Source of the DNA: Clostridia bacterium
GTDB taxonomy: Bacteria; Bacillota; Clostridia; Christensenellales; Aristaeellaceae
Direction: 5' to 3'
DNA: 64,000 nucleotides
Assembly (NCBI GenBank): GCA_017431005.1
Contig: JAFRLY010000057.1
Span: 62,001 to 126,000 of the forward strand
Of this stretch, positions 15,411-23,605 are shown in pieces. A model generated the notes under the pieces. It made no database searches. It was not told the origin of the DNA and was given only the letters and a program-made list of their open reading frames with translations. Made by a program: the position numbers and the translations under genes. Positions within the stretch are counted from its first letter, which is position 1, and each line of letters starts with the position of its first letter.

Positions 15411-17677
15411 TTCGTCAGCTCCCGCAGCAGCCGCATGGCTGTCCGCTTGCCGTCCTCCCCGATCTCGCCCACCGGACCGACGCAGGAGGGACACCCGTAC
15501 TCGCAGCCGCAGTCCTCCGCCACCTGCAGCGCCTTCTGCAGCAGCACGTCCCGCATGCCGAACGCCTTATGGGCCAGGCCGATGCCGCCGGGGCAGTTGT
15601 CGTAAACCAGAATTGTCGGCTTATCGGTGATCGGGCTCTTGACCTGGTAGATCACGGCGATATCCTGCTGCGCGCACATCAGGTACAGCGGGCAGACGAT
15701 CCGCAGCAGGTTCGCGATGCCCATCATGCCGTTCTTCAGCGTATCGCTGGGGAAGCTGGCCGCCAGGTCGTCCGGCAGCGTCCACCACATGGCGGTGGTA
15801 TGCATTTCCGTCTCCGGCAGGCGCACCCGCCCGAATCCGAGGGTTTCGTGGGTGTCAAACCGGATTTTCTTGAACATGGTCACCAGCGCGGTCACCTTCA
15901 CCTCGCCGAGGCCGGTGACGCCGCCCCGGGGGTTCGGCTCTTCCTTCTCGATGTCCAGCAGCCCCAGGTTGATGTTCAGGTCCGCGTCGGTGTAGTAGCC
16001 GGTATCCACCGCCCGGATGAAGGCCTTGCAGGCGTCAAAGTCCAGCTTTTCCACCTGGAACTGCCGGCCCTCGTGCATGTAGATGGCGTTCTCGTGCAGC
16101 AGCATCGGCGCTGTGAAGCGGTCCATCTCCCCGACAACCCTCGGGTTCGCCGGATCCGTGATATCCACAATGATGAAGTTTTCCTCCGCCGCGGAGCGCA
16201 GGGAGATCTGGCTGGCCGGGAAGTCCTCCGCGCTCCAGTGGTACTTGCCCTCCACGTGGCGCAGGATGCCCTCCTCGTCCAGGTAGTCCAGCAGCTGCTC
16301 CGGCGACGGCGCGTTGCCGAAGCCGTCCCCGTCCTCGAAGGGCAGCTCGAAGGCCGCGCACTTGAAGTGGCTCAGCAGGATATACAGGTTGTCCGGATTC
16401 AGCAGCGCGTTCTCCGGGCTCTGATGCAGGAAATAGTCCGGATGGTTCACAATGTACTGGTCAATCGCCGCGGAGGAGGCAATGAAGAAGACGATGCTGG
16501 CCTCCCGCCTCCGGCCCGCGCGGCCCGCCTGCTGCCAGGCGCTGGCGATCGTTCCCGGATAGCCGCAGAGCACGCATGCGTCCAGCGCGCCGATATCGAT
16601 GCCCAGCTCCAGCGCGTTGGTGGAAACCACCGCGTCCACCGTGCCGGCCCGCAGGCCCTTCTCGATGCTCCGGCGTTCCGTGGGCAGGTAGCCGCCCCGG
16701 TAGCCGCGCACCCGCCCGGCGTTGCCCAGGGGATCCCGGACCATGTCCTTCAGATAGCGGGTCAGCACCTCCACCGTCAGGCGGGAGCGCGCGAAGGTGA
16801 TCGTCTGGATGCCGTTCTTCAGCAGCATGCCGGAGATGGCCCGGGTCACGGGGATCACGCCCTCCCGGATGCCCAGCTGCCGGTTGACCACCGGCGGATT
16901 GTAGAACACGAAATGGCGTTCCCCCATCGGAGCGCCGTTGTCGTCAATCAGGGTCACCGGCCGGCCGATCAGCGTTTCCGCCAGCTCCCGGGGGTTGGCG
17001 ATGGTGGCGCTGCACAGCACGAACTGCGGATGGCTGCCGTAAAAATCGCACAGCCGCATCAGCCGCCGCAGCACGTTGGCCAGGTTGCTGCCGAAAACGC
17101 CCCGGTAGGTATGGATCTCGTCGATCACGACGTACCGCAGGTTTTCGAACAGTTTCACCCATTTGGTGTGGTGCGGCAGGATGCCGGAGTGCAGCATGTC
17201 CGGATTTGTCACTACGATATGTCCGGCCTGGCGCACGGCGCGGCGGGCCGCCGCCGGCGTGTCGCCGTCGTAGGTGTAGGTCTTGATATCCACCCCCATG
17301 GCCTCGATCATTTCATACAGCTCGCTGACCTGATCCGCCGAGAGGGCTTTTGTCGGAAAGAGATAAAGCGCCCGGGCATCGGGATCCTTCAGGATCGCAG
17401 ACAGCACAGGCAGATTGTAGCACATGGTTTTTCCGGAAGCTGTGGGCGTCACCACCGTCACGTCCTCGCCCCGGGCCGTCGCCTCCAGGCTGTGCGCCTG
17501 GTGAGTATACAGGGCGTGAATCCCCCGCTTTGCCAGCACGGGTTTCAGCCGTTCGTCCATCCAGTCCGGAAAGGGCAGCGTCCGGGCAGGCCACGGGGGA
17601 ATGACCTCCCACCGGGTCACGTCCTTCATGAAATGATTGTCCCGGCGGAGCGATTCCGCCAGCTGCGTTACATTCAT
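15407..17677 (-). CDS. mrfA: DEAD/DEAH-box helicase MrfA (YprA-like) with DUF1998 zinc domain
   Basis: The 756-residue superfamily 2 helicase has motif I TPTASGKT (~residues 79-86), motif II DEIH, motif III SATIANP, motif V TNALELGIDIG and motif VI QQAGRAGRR. The C-terminal DUF1998 region ends with a CGCEYGCPSC cysteine cluster, the metal-binding signature of MrfA. The family translocates on DNA and works with the MrfB nuclease in repair of DNA crosslinks and adducts. RBS GGGAGGGG precedes ATG. It is co-transcribed with the upstream Na/Pi transporter gene (19-base gap) and overlaps mrfB by four bases. Confidence 0.93.
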   Translation of the reverse strand: MNVTQLAESLRRDNHFMKDVTRWEVIPPWPARTLPFPDWMDERLKPVLAKRGIHALYTHQAHSLEATARGEDVTVVTPTASGKTMCYNLPVLSAILKDPDARALYLFPTKALSADQVSELYEMIEAMGVDIKTYTYDGDTPAAARRAVRQAGHIVVTNPDMLHSGILPHHTKWVKLFENLRYVVIDEIHTYRGVFGSNLANVLRRLMRLCDFYGSHPQFVLCSATIANPRELAETLIGRPVTLIDDNGAPMGERHFVFYNPPVVNRQLGIREGVIPVTRAISGMLLKNGIQTITFARSRLTVEVLTRYLKDMVRDPLGNAGRVRGYRGGYLPTERRSIEKGLRAGTVDAVVSTNALELGIDIGALDACVLCGYPGTIASAWQQAGRAGRRREASIVFFIASSAAIDQYIVNHPDYFLHQSPENALLNPDNLYILLSHFKCAAFELPFEDGDGFGNAPSPEQLLDYLDEEGILRHVEGKYHWSAEDFPASQISLRSAAEENFIIVDITDPANPRVVGEMDRFTAPMLLHENAIYMHEGRQFQVEKLDFDACKAFIRAVDTGYYTDADLNINLGLLDIEKEEPNPRGGVTGLGEVKVTALVTMFKKIRFDTHETLGFGRVRLPETEMHTTAMWWTLPDDLAASFPSDTLKNGMMGIANLLRIVCPLYLMCAQQDIAVIYQVKSPITDKPTILVYDNCPGGIGLAHKAFGMRDVLLQKALQVAEDCGCEYGCPSCVGPVGEIGEDGKRTAMRLLRELTK

Positions 17678-17696
17678 GCTGTCCCCTCCCGGCCGG

Positions 17697-19490
17697 TCAG
17701 GCTTCGCCTGTCAGGGCGTCTTCCTTTTTCCTGATATATTTTGTCTGGAATTCTTCGTAGTACTGCTCGAAATGATGCACATGCTCCTGCTTGATCGCGT
17801 CGGACATCTCATGCACGTCCATCGCGTTATCCTCCAGCTCGGCAATAACGATGCCGATATTGGAGCAGTGATCGGAAACGCGCTCCAGCTCCGCGATCAG
17901 GTCGTTGAAGATATAGCCGTTCAGGATGGTGCACTTGCCCTTCTGCAGGCGTGCGGTATGCTTTTCCCGCATCTTCCGGCAGATCCGGTCAATCACCTGC
18001 TCCAGGGGCTCCACCCGGTAGGCCAGCTCCACATCCTCGTTCTGGAAGCTGGTAAAGGCGATGCTGATGATCTCCTCCACCGCGGCAGTCAGGTTTTCCA
18101 TCTCCCGGTTGGCCTTCTCGGAGAAGGTCACGTTCTTCTCAGCCTTTTCCTCCGCCCGCTCAGCGATGTTCAGCGCATGGTCGCTGATCCGCTCCAGGTC
18201 CGTGATGGCGCGCAGATACTGGCTTACCGCCTTGTTCTGCGTTTCCGTCAGCTCGCGGCCGGTCAGCTTCATCAGGTAGCTGCCGATCTTGTCCTCATAC
18301 CGGTCGACAACGCTTTCCAGGTTCCGGACCTCCTGCAGCCCCTTCTCTGAATAGTTCTCCAGCAGGTCCAGCGCCATCGTCATGGACCGTTCCGTCAGCT
18401 CGGCCATCTTGGCCATGGTCAGCCGGGTCTGCTCCACCGCCAGGGTGGGATAGGCCAGGAAGCGTTCCTCCAGCCGGTTCATGTCCTCGGTATGCTCCTC
18501 CTCGGACGGATCGGCCGGCACCAGCCGGACCATCAGCTTCTCCAGCAGCGGGATAAAGGGCGCCAGCAGGATGACCGTGGACATACGGAACAGGGTATTC
18601 AGCAGGGCAATGCTGAACATGTTCATGATCATGCCCAGGAACTCAAAATGCACGGTGGCGTTGATGCCGTAGAACAGGCAGGCGAACAGCACCGACCGGA
18701 TGATTTCGATCACCAGGTAGGACAGGGACGCGCGCTTGCCCTCCCGCGAGGAACCGAAGCCGGAGATCAGCACCGGCACCGAGGCGCCGACGGCGATACC
18801 CAGGATGATCGGCAGCGCAATTTCAAAGGTGATTACGCCCGTGCTCGACAGGGCCTGCAGAATACCGACCGCGGCGGACGCGCTCTGCAGAATGGCGGTA
18901 AAGAGGAAACCGACCAGAATACCCAGCAGCGGGTTGCTGAAATTGGTCAGGAAGCCGATGAACGCGGGATCCTCCCGCAGGCCCCCCACAGCGCCGCTCA
19001 TGGTCTTCATGCCGAACATCAGCACGGCAAAGCCCATCAGGATATCGCCCACATGCTGGACTGTTTTCTTTTTGGAGATCATGCGCAGCAGGATGCCCGC
19101 GATGGCGATCATCGCGCTGAGCGTTTCGGTGTTCAGCAGCTGCAGCGCGACGGAAGCCCCTTCCCCGCTCATGCCGGAAAGGGCGATGATCCAGCCCGTG
19201 ATGCTGGTGCCGATCACCGCGCCCATGATGACCGCGATGGCCTGGCGCAGCCGCATCATGCCGCTGTTGACAAAGCCCACCACCATCACGCTGGTGGCGG
19301 ATGAGGACTGGATAACCGCCGTGACGCCGGTTCCCAGCAGAATACCCCGCAGAGGCGTGCTGGACAGCCGGTACAGAATCAGCTCCAGCTTGTTGCCCGC
19401 CACCTTTTTCAGCCCGTCCCCCATCAGGGACATGCCGAACAGGAACAGCGCCACGCCTCCCAGTAAAGTAATGATATCAACTAAATCCAT
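17697..19490 (-). CDS. Na/Pi cotransporter family protein with C-terminal PhoU-like domain
   Basis: The 597-residue protein has an N-terminal transporter part (~1-310) of about eight membrane helices with two inverted signature repeats, VIQSSSATS (~60) and AILQSASAA (~200), typical of NptA/PNaS phosphate symporters. Residues ~340-560 form two PhoU-like helical bundles containing acidic metal-ligand patterns, usually linked to phosphate control. It likely moves phosphate with sodium across the cytoplasmic membrane. It is the first gene of a five-gene operon. A promoter is visible at 19567-19596 and RBS GGGAGGAAA precedes ATG. Confidence 0.92.
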   Translation of the reverse strand: MDLVDIITLLGGVALFLFGMSLMGDGLKKVAGNKLELILYRLSSTPLRGILLGTGVTAVIQSSSATSVMVVGFVNSGMMRLRQAIAVIMGAVIGTSITGWIIALSGMSGEGASVALQLLNTETLSAMIAIAGILLRMISKKKTVQHVGDILMGFAVLMFGMKTMSGAVGGLREDPAFIGFLTNFSNPLLGILVGFLFTAILQSASAAVGILQALSSTGVITFEIALPIILGIAVGASVPVLISGFGSSREGKRASLSYLVIEIIRSVLFACLFYGINATVHFEFLGMIMNMFSIALLNTLFRMSTVILLAPFIPLLEKLMVRLVPADPSEEEHTEDMNRLEERFLAYPTLAVEQTRLTMAKMAELTERSMTMALDLLENYSEKGLQEVRNLESVVDRYEDKIGSYLMKLTGRELTETQNKAVSQYLRAITDLERISDHALNIAERAEEKAEKNVTFSEKANREMENLTAAVEEIISIAFTSFQNEDVELAYRVEPLEQVIDRICRKMREKHTARLQKGKCTILNGYIFNDLIAELERVSDHCSNIGIVIAELEDNAMDVHEMSDAIKQEHVHHFEQYYEEFQTKYIRKKEDALTGEA

Positions 19491-19566
19491 GTTTCCTCCC
19501 GCGCCTTCCTCACCGTTCCGCCCGGAACGCAGGCGCCTCCCTCACATAAGCATACGTACACATGTT

Positions 19567-19596
19567 ATTATAGCATATCCTCCCGAACCCCTTCAA
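19567..19596 (-). promoter_or_regulatory. Promoter of the Na/Pi-mrfAB-TPR-lepB operon
   Basis: On the minus strand TTGAAG (-35) is separated by 18 bases from a perfect TATAAT (-10). It is back to back with the GH4 promoter at 19611. Confidence 0.8.
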
Positions 19597-19610
19597 CACC
19601 CATTCCGCGG

Positions 19611-19639
19611 TTGACGCTGCTTTCTGACGGTGATAAACT
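19611..19639 (+). promoter_or_regulatory. Promoter of the GH4 alpha-galactosidase gene
   Basis: TTGACG (-35) and TAAACT (-10) are separated by 17 bases, ~30 bases before the chosen start codon. The -10 lies between a spurious upstream GTG and the real ATG, which argues against the longer frame. Confidence 0.7.
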
Positions 19640-19668
19640 GTGAAAAAAACAACAGAGGAGTGTGTGCC

Positions 19669-21147
19669 ATGGCCTTCAAGCTGACCATCATCGGCGCGGG
19701 CAGCCTGACCTTTGCCCGTACCCTGTTTTCAGACATCATGCATGTTCCGGAGCTCCGCGGTCTGGAGGTCTCCTTCACCGATATCAGCCAGCAGAACCTG
19801 GACATGGTCACGCAGCTCTGCCAGCGGGATCTGGAGGCCAACGGCATCCCCACGAAAATCCATGCCACGACGGACCGGCGGGAAGCGCTCCGGGGCGCCC
19901 GCTATATCGTCAACTGCGTCCGGATCGGCGGGCTGGAGGCCTTTGAGACGGATATCGACATCCCGCTGAAGTACGGCGTGGATCAGTGTGTGGGCGACAC
20001 GCTGTGCATCGGCGGCATCATGTACGGTCAGCGCGGCATTGCCGCTCTGCTGGATTTCTGTAAGGACATCCGGGAGGTGGCGGAGCCGGGCGCCCTGCTG
20101 CTGAACTATTCCAACCCGATGGCCATGCTGACCTGGGCCTGCATCAAGTACGGCGGCGTCCGGACCATCGGCCTGTGCCACGGGGAAATCCACGGGGAAA
20201 TGCAGATCGCCAAGGTGCTCGGGTTTAAGGACCGGCATGAGCTGGATATCATCTGCGCCGGGCTGAATCACCAGACCTGGTACCTCTCCGTGAAGCATAA
20301 CGGCGAGGAGCTGCGCGACAAGCTGCTGGAGGGCTTTGAGAAGCATGAAACCTTCCGGCAGACGGAGAAGGTGCGCATCGACGTCCTGCGCCGTTTCGGC
20401 CGCTATTCCACCGAGTCCAACGGTCACCTGTCCGAATATGTCGCCTGGTACCGCAAGCGGCCGGATGAGATTGAGAAGTGGATTGACCTGTCCTCCTGGA
20501 TCAACGGGGAAACCGGCGGCTATCTGCGGGAAACCCGTGAAAACCGGAACTGGTTTGAGACGGAATTCCCGAAGCTGCTGGCGGAGCCGCCGAAGGATTA
20601 CACAAACGGTGAGCGCAGCAGTGAGCATGGTTCCTATATCATTGAGGCCCTGGAAACCGGCAGAACCTACCGGGGGCATTTTAACGTCATGAACAGCGGC
20701 ACCATCACCAACCTGCCGGATGAATGCATTGTCGAGGTTCCCTGCTACGTCGACGGCAACGGCATTTCCGTGCCGAAGGTCGGGGATCTGCCGCTGGGCT
20801 GCGCCGCCGTCTGCAGCCAGTCCGCGTGGGTGCAGCGTCTGGCCGTGGAGGCCGCCGTTTCCGGCGACGCGGAGCTGCTGAAGCAGGCCGCGCTGATGGA
20901 TCCGCTGACCGGGGCCGTCTGCAATCCGCCGGAGATCTGGCAGATGGTGGATGAGATGCTGATCGCCCAGGCGGAATGGCTGCCCCAGTACAGGGAAGTC
21001 ATCGAAGCCGCGAAGGCACGCTTCGCGCAGGGGAATCTGATCCCCACCCGGGAGGGTTACCGCGGAGCGGTGCGCCAGCGGGTCAAAACCGCGGAGGAGG
21101 TTTCCGCGGAGCGCCGGGAGCGTGAGGAAAGGCATAAAAAAGAATGA
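19669..21147 (+). CDS. melA: GH4-family alpha-galactosidase (NAD-dependent)
   Basis: The 492-residue cytoplasmic enzyme opens with the Rossmann motif TIIGAGSLTFART. The family removes terminal alpha-galactose by an NAD+/Mn2+ redox-elimination mechanism. Likely metal ligands are Cys in GLCHGE (~residue 168) and His in GLNHQTWYL (~200), both positioned as in MelA-type members. Length is within the usual 430-490 range. The ATG at 19669 follows GAGGAG by eight bases. It has its own promoter and a bidirectional terminator at 21139. Substrate could also be a glucuronide or glucoside, since GH4 members share this scaffold, but similarity of the CHG/GLNH region favours alpha-galactosidase. Confidence 0.85.
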   Translation: MAFKLTIIGAGSLTFARTLFSDIMHVPELRGLEVSFTDISQQNLDMVTQLCQRDLEANGIPTKIHATTDRREALRGARYIVNCVRIGGLEAFETDIDIPLKYGVDQCVGDTLCIGGIMYGQRGIAALLDFCKDIREVAEPGALLLNYSNPMAMLTWACIKYGGVRTIGLCHGEIHGEMQIAKVLGFKDRHELDIICAGLNHQTWYLSVKHNGEELRDKLLEGFEKHETFRQTEKVRIDVLRRFGRYSTESNGHLSEYVAWYRKRPDEIEKWIDLSSWINGETGGYLRETRENRNWFETEFPKLLAEPPKDYTNGERSSEHGSYIIEALETGRTYRGHFNVMNSGTITNLPDECIVEVPCYVDGNGISVPKVGDLPLGCAAVCSQSAWVQRLAVEAAVSGDAELLKQAALMDPLTGAVCNPPEIWQMVDEMLIAQAEWLPQYREVIEAAKARFAQGNLIPTREGYRGAVRQRVKTAEEVSAERREREERHKKE

Positions 21148-21166
21148 GGCGCAGGCCTCATTCTTT
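21139..21166. terminator. Bidirectional terminator, GH4 gene / beta-helix gene
   Basis: A perfect 12-bp inverted repeat (AAAGAATGAGGC / GCCTCATTCTTT, loop GCAG) has A residues on its left and TTTTGTTTT on its right. It partly overlaps the 3' end of the GH4 coding sequence. Confidence 0.92.
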
Positions 21167-21170
21167 TGTT

Positions 21171-22649
21171 TTACTGAATGCCCTCCAGTGCCGTTCCGTC
21201 CACGTACAGCGTGTATCCGTTGCCGATGACATTCCCGGCCGCGCCTTCAAAGGAAGAGATCCAGGTGTCCGCGGTCAGGGTCCAGGTGCTGGTTTCATCC
21301 AGGGATACGCTCACCGTGCCGGTGTTTTCGGAAATCTGTGTGCCTTCTGCGTTCACAATCTCTCCGCTGACGGTCCCTTCAAAGCTGCTGCCTTCCGTCA
21401 GGCTCAGGGTCAGGGAAGCATTCTCCCCGACCAGGATCGTGCCCGTCAGCGCCTGCGATACCGCGTTCAGCTCCGCGATGTTTCCCGCGCCGCTCCAGCC
21501 GTCGTCGCAGACGGAGAGCAGCACGTCGCTGCCGCTGTTGACCAGCTCCACGCCGTTCAGCGTGATGACCGCGTGCGTATTGGTGACATGGAACATGTGT
21601 CCGCTCAGGCTGGTCAGGGTTCCGCCGGTCATGGTGAAGGCGGAGGTGCCGCTGTCCGCGTCGCCGGACATGGACTGGTAGATCATGATGCTGTCCAGGA
21701 ACGTCGCGTGACCGTTGCGCTGCGTATTGTCCGCGGTCAGGCTGCAGTTCTCCAGGGTGACGGAGTTCTTGCCCTCGATGCATACGCCCTCGGACAGGTT
21801 GGAGACCAGCGTCGCGTTGCTGACCGTGATATCCGCGGTGGAATAAATCACCGGGGAGCCCAGCCCGTTGGAGGTGTAGGTTCCGCCGTCCACAGTCACG
21901 GTGCCGCCGCCGCGGTCCGTACGGATCGGTGCGGAGGATCTGCCGCTGGTTTCCACCGTCAGGTTATAGGCGTAGGTGATGCCGCCGCCGGTGGTCATGA
22001 TGCCGCCGGAGCCGTCGCCGGTCGTCGTGATTGCGGTGTCGCTGATGATGACGGTCGTGCCGTCGCCTGCCGCCCCGTTGGATCCGCCGTTCCCGCCGTA
22101 GCTGAAAACGCCGTTGGCTCCGGAGGCGTCCGAGGTGATCTCACCGCCGTTGATGATGGTTGTGGTTCCGCCCATGGCCAGCACCGCCGCGTTCAGTCCG
22201 TAGAAATTGCAGCTGTCGCCGCCGTCGGAATTCCCGGTCTTGGTCACCGCGGGATTGGTAATCGTCACCGTGTCCGCGGTGTTGACGATCAGGGCGCTTT
22301 CGTCCGCTGTTTCAGAGGCGAAGGTCTGATCGGCCTGCTCCTCCGCGGCTGTGATTTCCGTTGCCGCGGTATATTCAAAGGAGGCCGCATGCCCTCCGGG
22401 AGGCGTTCCGCCGCCGAATCCGCCGCCCTCACCCGGCGCGCCGTCCGGGGGTGTGCCCGGCATGCCTTCCGGCGGTTCTCCGGGGGGTGTCCCTATCCCA
22501 CCCTCCGGCGGGTCACCGGGAGGCGTGCCCATTCCGCCGGCCGGCGGCTCTCCCGGGAAATTACCAGCTTCCCCGGCGCTTTCGTCCGCCAGGGCTGCCG
22601 TTGAAATCATCATGCAAATAGCCATCAGGATACAAAGGATCTTTTTCAT
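21171..22649 (-). CDS. Secreted beta-helix (adhesin-like) protein
   Basis: The 492-residue protein has a signal peptide cleaved near ALA (~residue 21). A Pro/Gly-rich low-complexity segment (~30-85) has repeated GTPPG-PPEG units. From ~100 to the end there are short Thr/Val/Ser-rich strands with Asn and Gly turns (TTIINGGEI, VTVDGGTY, NSVTLENCSL), the pattern of a right-handed parallel beta-helix. Such folds act in carbohydrate binding, polysaccharide lysis or adhesion; no catalytic residues are recognised. There is no LPXTG or membrane anchor. Its promoter and leader resemble those of the gene at 25304. Confidence 0.75.
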   Translation of the reverse strand: MKKILCILMAICMMISTAALADESAGEAGNFPGEPPAGGMGTPPGDPPEGGIGTPPGEPPEGMPGTPPDGAPGEGGGFGGGTPPGGHAASFEYTAATEITAAEEQADQTFASETADESALIVNTADTVTITNPAVTKTGNSDGGDSCNFYGLNAAVLAMGGTTTIINGGEITSDASGANGVFSYGGNGGSNGAAGDGTTVIISDTAITTTGDGSGGIMTTGGGITYAYNLTVETSGRSSAPIRTDRGGGTVTVDGGTYTSNGLGSPVIYSTADITVSNATLVSNLSEGVCIEGKNSVTLENCSLTADNTQRNGHATFLDSIMIYQSMSGDADSGTSAFTMTGGTLTSLSGHMFHVTNTHAVITLNGVELVNSGSDVLLSVCDDGWSGAGNIAELNAVSQALTGTILVGENASLTLSLTEGSSFEGTVSGEIVNAEGTQISENTGTVSVSLDETSTWTLTADTWISSFEGAAGNVIGNGYTLYVDGTALEGIQ

Positions 22650-22664
22650 GGGTTTCTCCTTTCC

Positions 22665-22713
22665 GCCGGACAGCGCGGGCTTCTTCCCGCGCGTCGGAGA
22701 CGCTCCGTCCGGC
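22665..22713 (-). promoter_or_regulatory. 5' leader stem-loop of the beta-helix gene
   Basis: In the transcript GCCGGAC pairs with GTCCGGC, enclosing two smaller hairpins (GGAG..CTCC and GCGCGGG..CCCGCGC). The 3' arm ends four or five bases before the AAAGGAG ribosome binding site. The gene at 25304 has a leader with the same closing arms (26545-26574). Confidence 0.6.
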
Positions 22714-22720
22714 AGAACCC

Positions 22721-22751
22721 ATTATCTCCGCAAACCTAAAATGAATTTAAA
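22721..22751 (-). promoter_or_regulatory. Promoter with 11-bp phased TTTA repeats
   Basis: On the minus strand TTTAAA and TTTAGG start 11 bases apart, then 10 bases to GATAAT (-10). The block shares TTCA-TTTAGGTT and TGCCGG with 26581-26612 at equal spacing. Repeats phased at 11 bp at a weak -35 are typical of OmpR-family response regulator sites. It overlaps the last codons of the upstream gene. Confidence 0.55.
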
Positions 22752-23532
22752 GTGCATCCCGTCCGTAAACCTCCCAGCTGCGCAGGGAGGGAAAAGCCGA
22801 CGGGTCGTCGCTCTTGACCATCCGCTCCAGCCGCAGCCAGCGGACCGTCCGTCCGCCCAGCTCCACCCACTGCCGCTCTCCGGTCTTCTGCAGGTCAAAG
22901 GCGATCTCCGCCCCGTTGGAATCCACGGCATGCCCGGAAACCCAGTAAGCGTCATGCGGGAAATCCGCACGCAGCGTCAGCGCCATGCGCCAGGCAATCA
23001 CATCCCGCCCGAAATCGATCAGGCACCAGGCGTCCTCCCGGGCGCCGATGCCCCAGCTTTCAAAGGGCCATTCCCCGTGGTACGTGTTGAACCGCAGGCC
23101 GTCAATCACGTTCCGGGCAGCAAATACGGATTCGTTCCGGGTTTCCACGTTGGCCGTGCAGTGGGGATAAAAGTCCGTGTCCCCCCGCAGATCCGCCGGG
23201 TTCCGCGCCAGGTCCCGGTCCTCCCGGATTTCCTTATCCGTCATCCGCCGCAGGGAGATGATATGCCGCTTCCCCTCAAAAGCGCCGGGAGCATAGGCCA
23301 GCCGGTGCTCCCCCATGGGAATCCGCCAGGTCATGCGGCCCTCCGGCAGATACGCCTCCGCCTCCGGCAGCGTCACATCCATCCGGGCGCGCAGATGCGC
23401 CGCGGGCTCCGTCTGTATTTCAATCCGGTCCCCTGCTTCCCATTCCCTGTCCAGGCAGAGCAGCGCCTCTTCCCCGTGGCTCCGCTCCGCGATCACCTCA
23501 TCCCGCGCGTTCAGCACCCTGATGGAAATCAT
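22747..23532 (-). CDS. Conserved-looking protein with C-terminal galactose-binding/discoidin-like domain
   Basis: I do not recognise the N-terminal half of this 261-residue protein. It has no signal peptide or membrane segment. Residues ~125-260 resemble an F5/8-type (discoidin-like) module: an N/E-rich opening, AARNVIDGLRFNTYHGEWPFESWG, then CLIDFGRDVIAWRMAL and VELGGRTVRWLRLERM, ending in a WEVYGR strand. Such modules bind sugars. The ATG at 23532 follows GGAGG by eight bases. A terminator separates it from the upstream GT39-like gene. A cytoplasmic sugar-binding role is inference. Confidence 0.6.
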   Translation of the reverse strand: MISIRVLNARDEVIAERSHGEEALLCLDREWEAGDRIEIQTEPAAHLRARMDVTLPEAEAYLPEGRMTWRIPMGEHRLAYAPGAFEGKRHIISLRRMTDKEIREDRDLARNPADLRGDTDFYPHCTANVETRNESVFAARNVIDGLRFNTYHGEWPFESWGIGAREDAWCLIDFGRDVIAWRMALTLRADFPHDAYWVSGHAVDSNGAEIAFDLQKTGERQWVELGGRTVRWLRLERMVKSDDPSAFPSLRSWEVYGRDAL

Positions 23533-23561
23533 CTGTTCATCCTCCGTTCCGACTGACGTAT

Positions 23562-23597
23562 GAAAAAAGCATCAGAGGCTTTTTCATTCTCTGACGC
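23562..23597 (-). terminator. Rho-independent terminator of the GT39-like operon
   Basis: On the minus strand GCGTCAGAG pairs with CTCTGATGC (one G-T pair), followed by TTTTTTC. It lies just after the stop codon at 23606. Confidence 0.8.
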
Positions 23598-23605
23598 CTA
23601 TTATA

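Noticed and set aside
15411-15494. 28-codon N-terminal extension of mrfB
   Set aside because: It overlaps the mrfA C-terminal cysteine region, has no ribosome binding site and no exonuclease homology. The ATGA overlap start is better.
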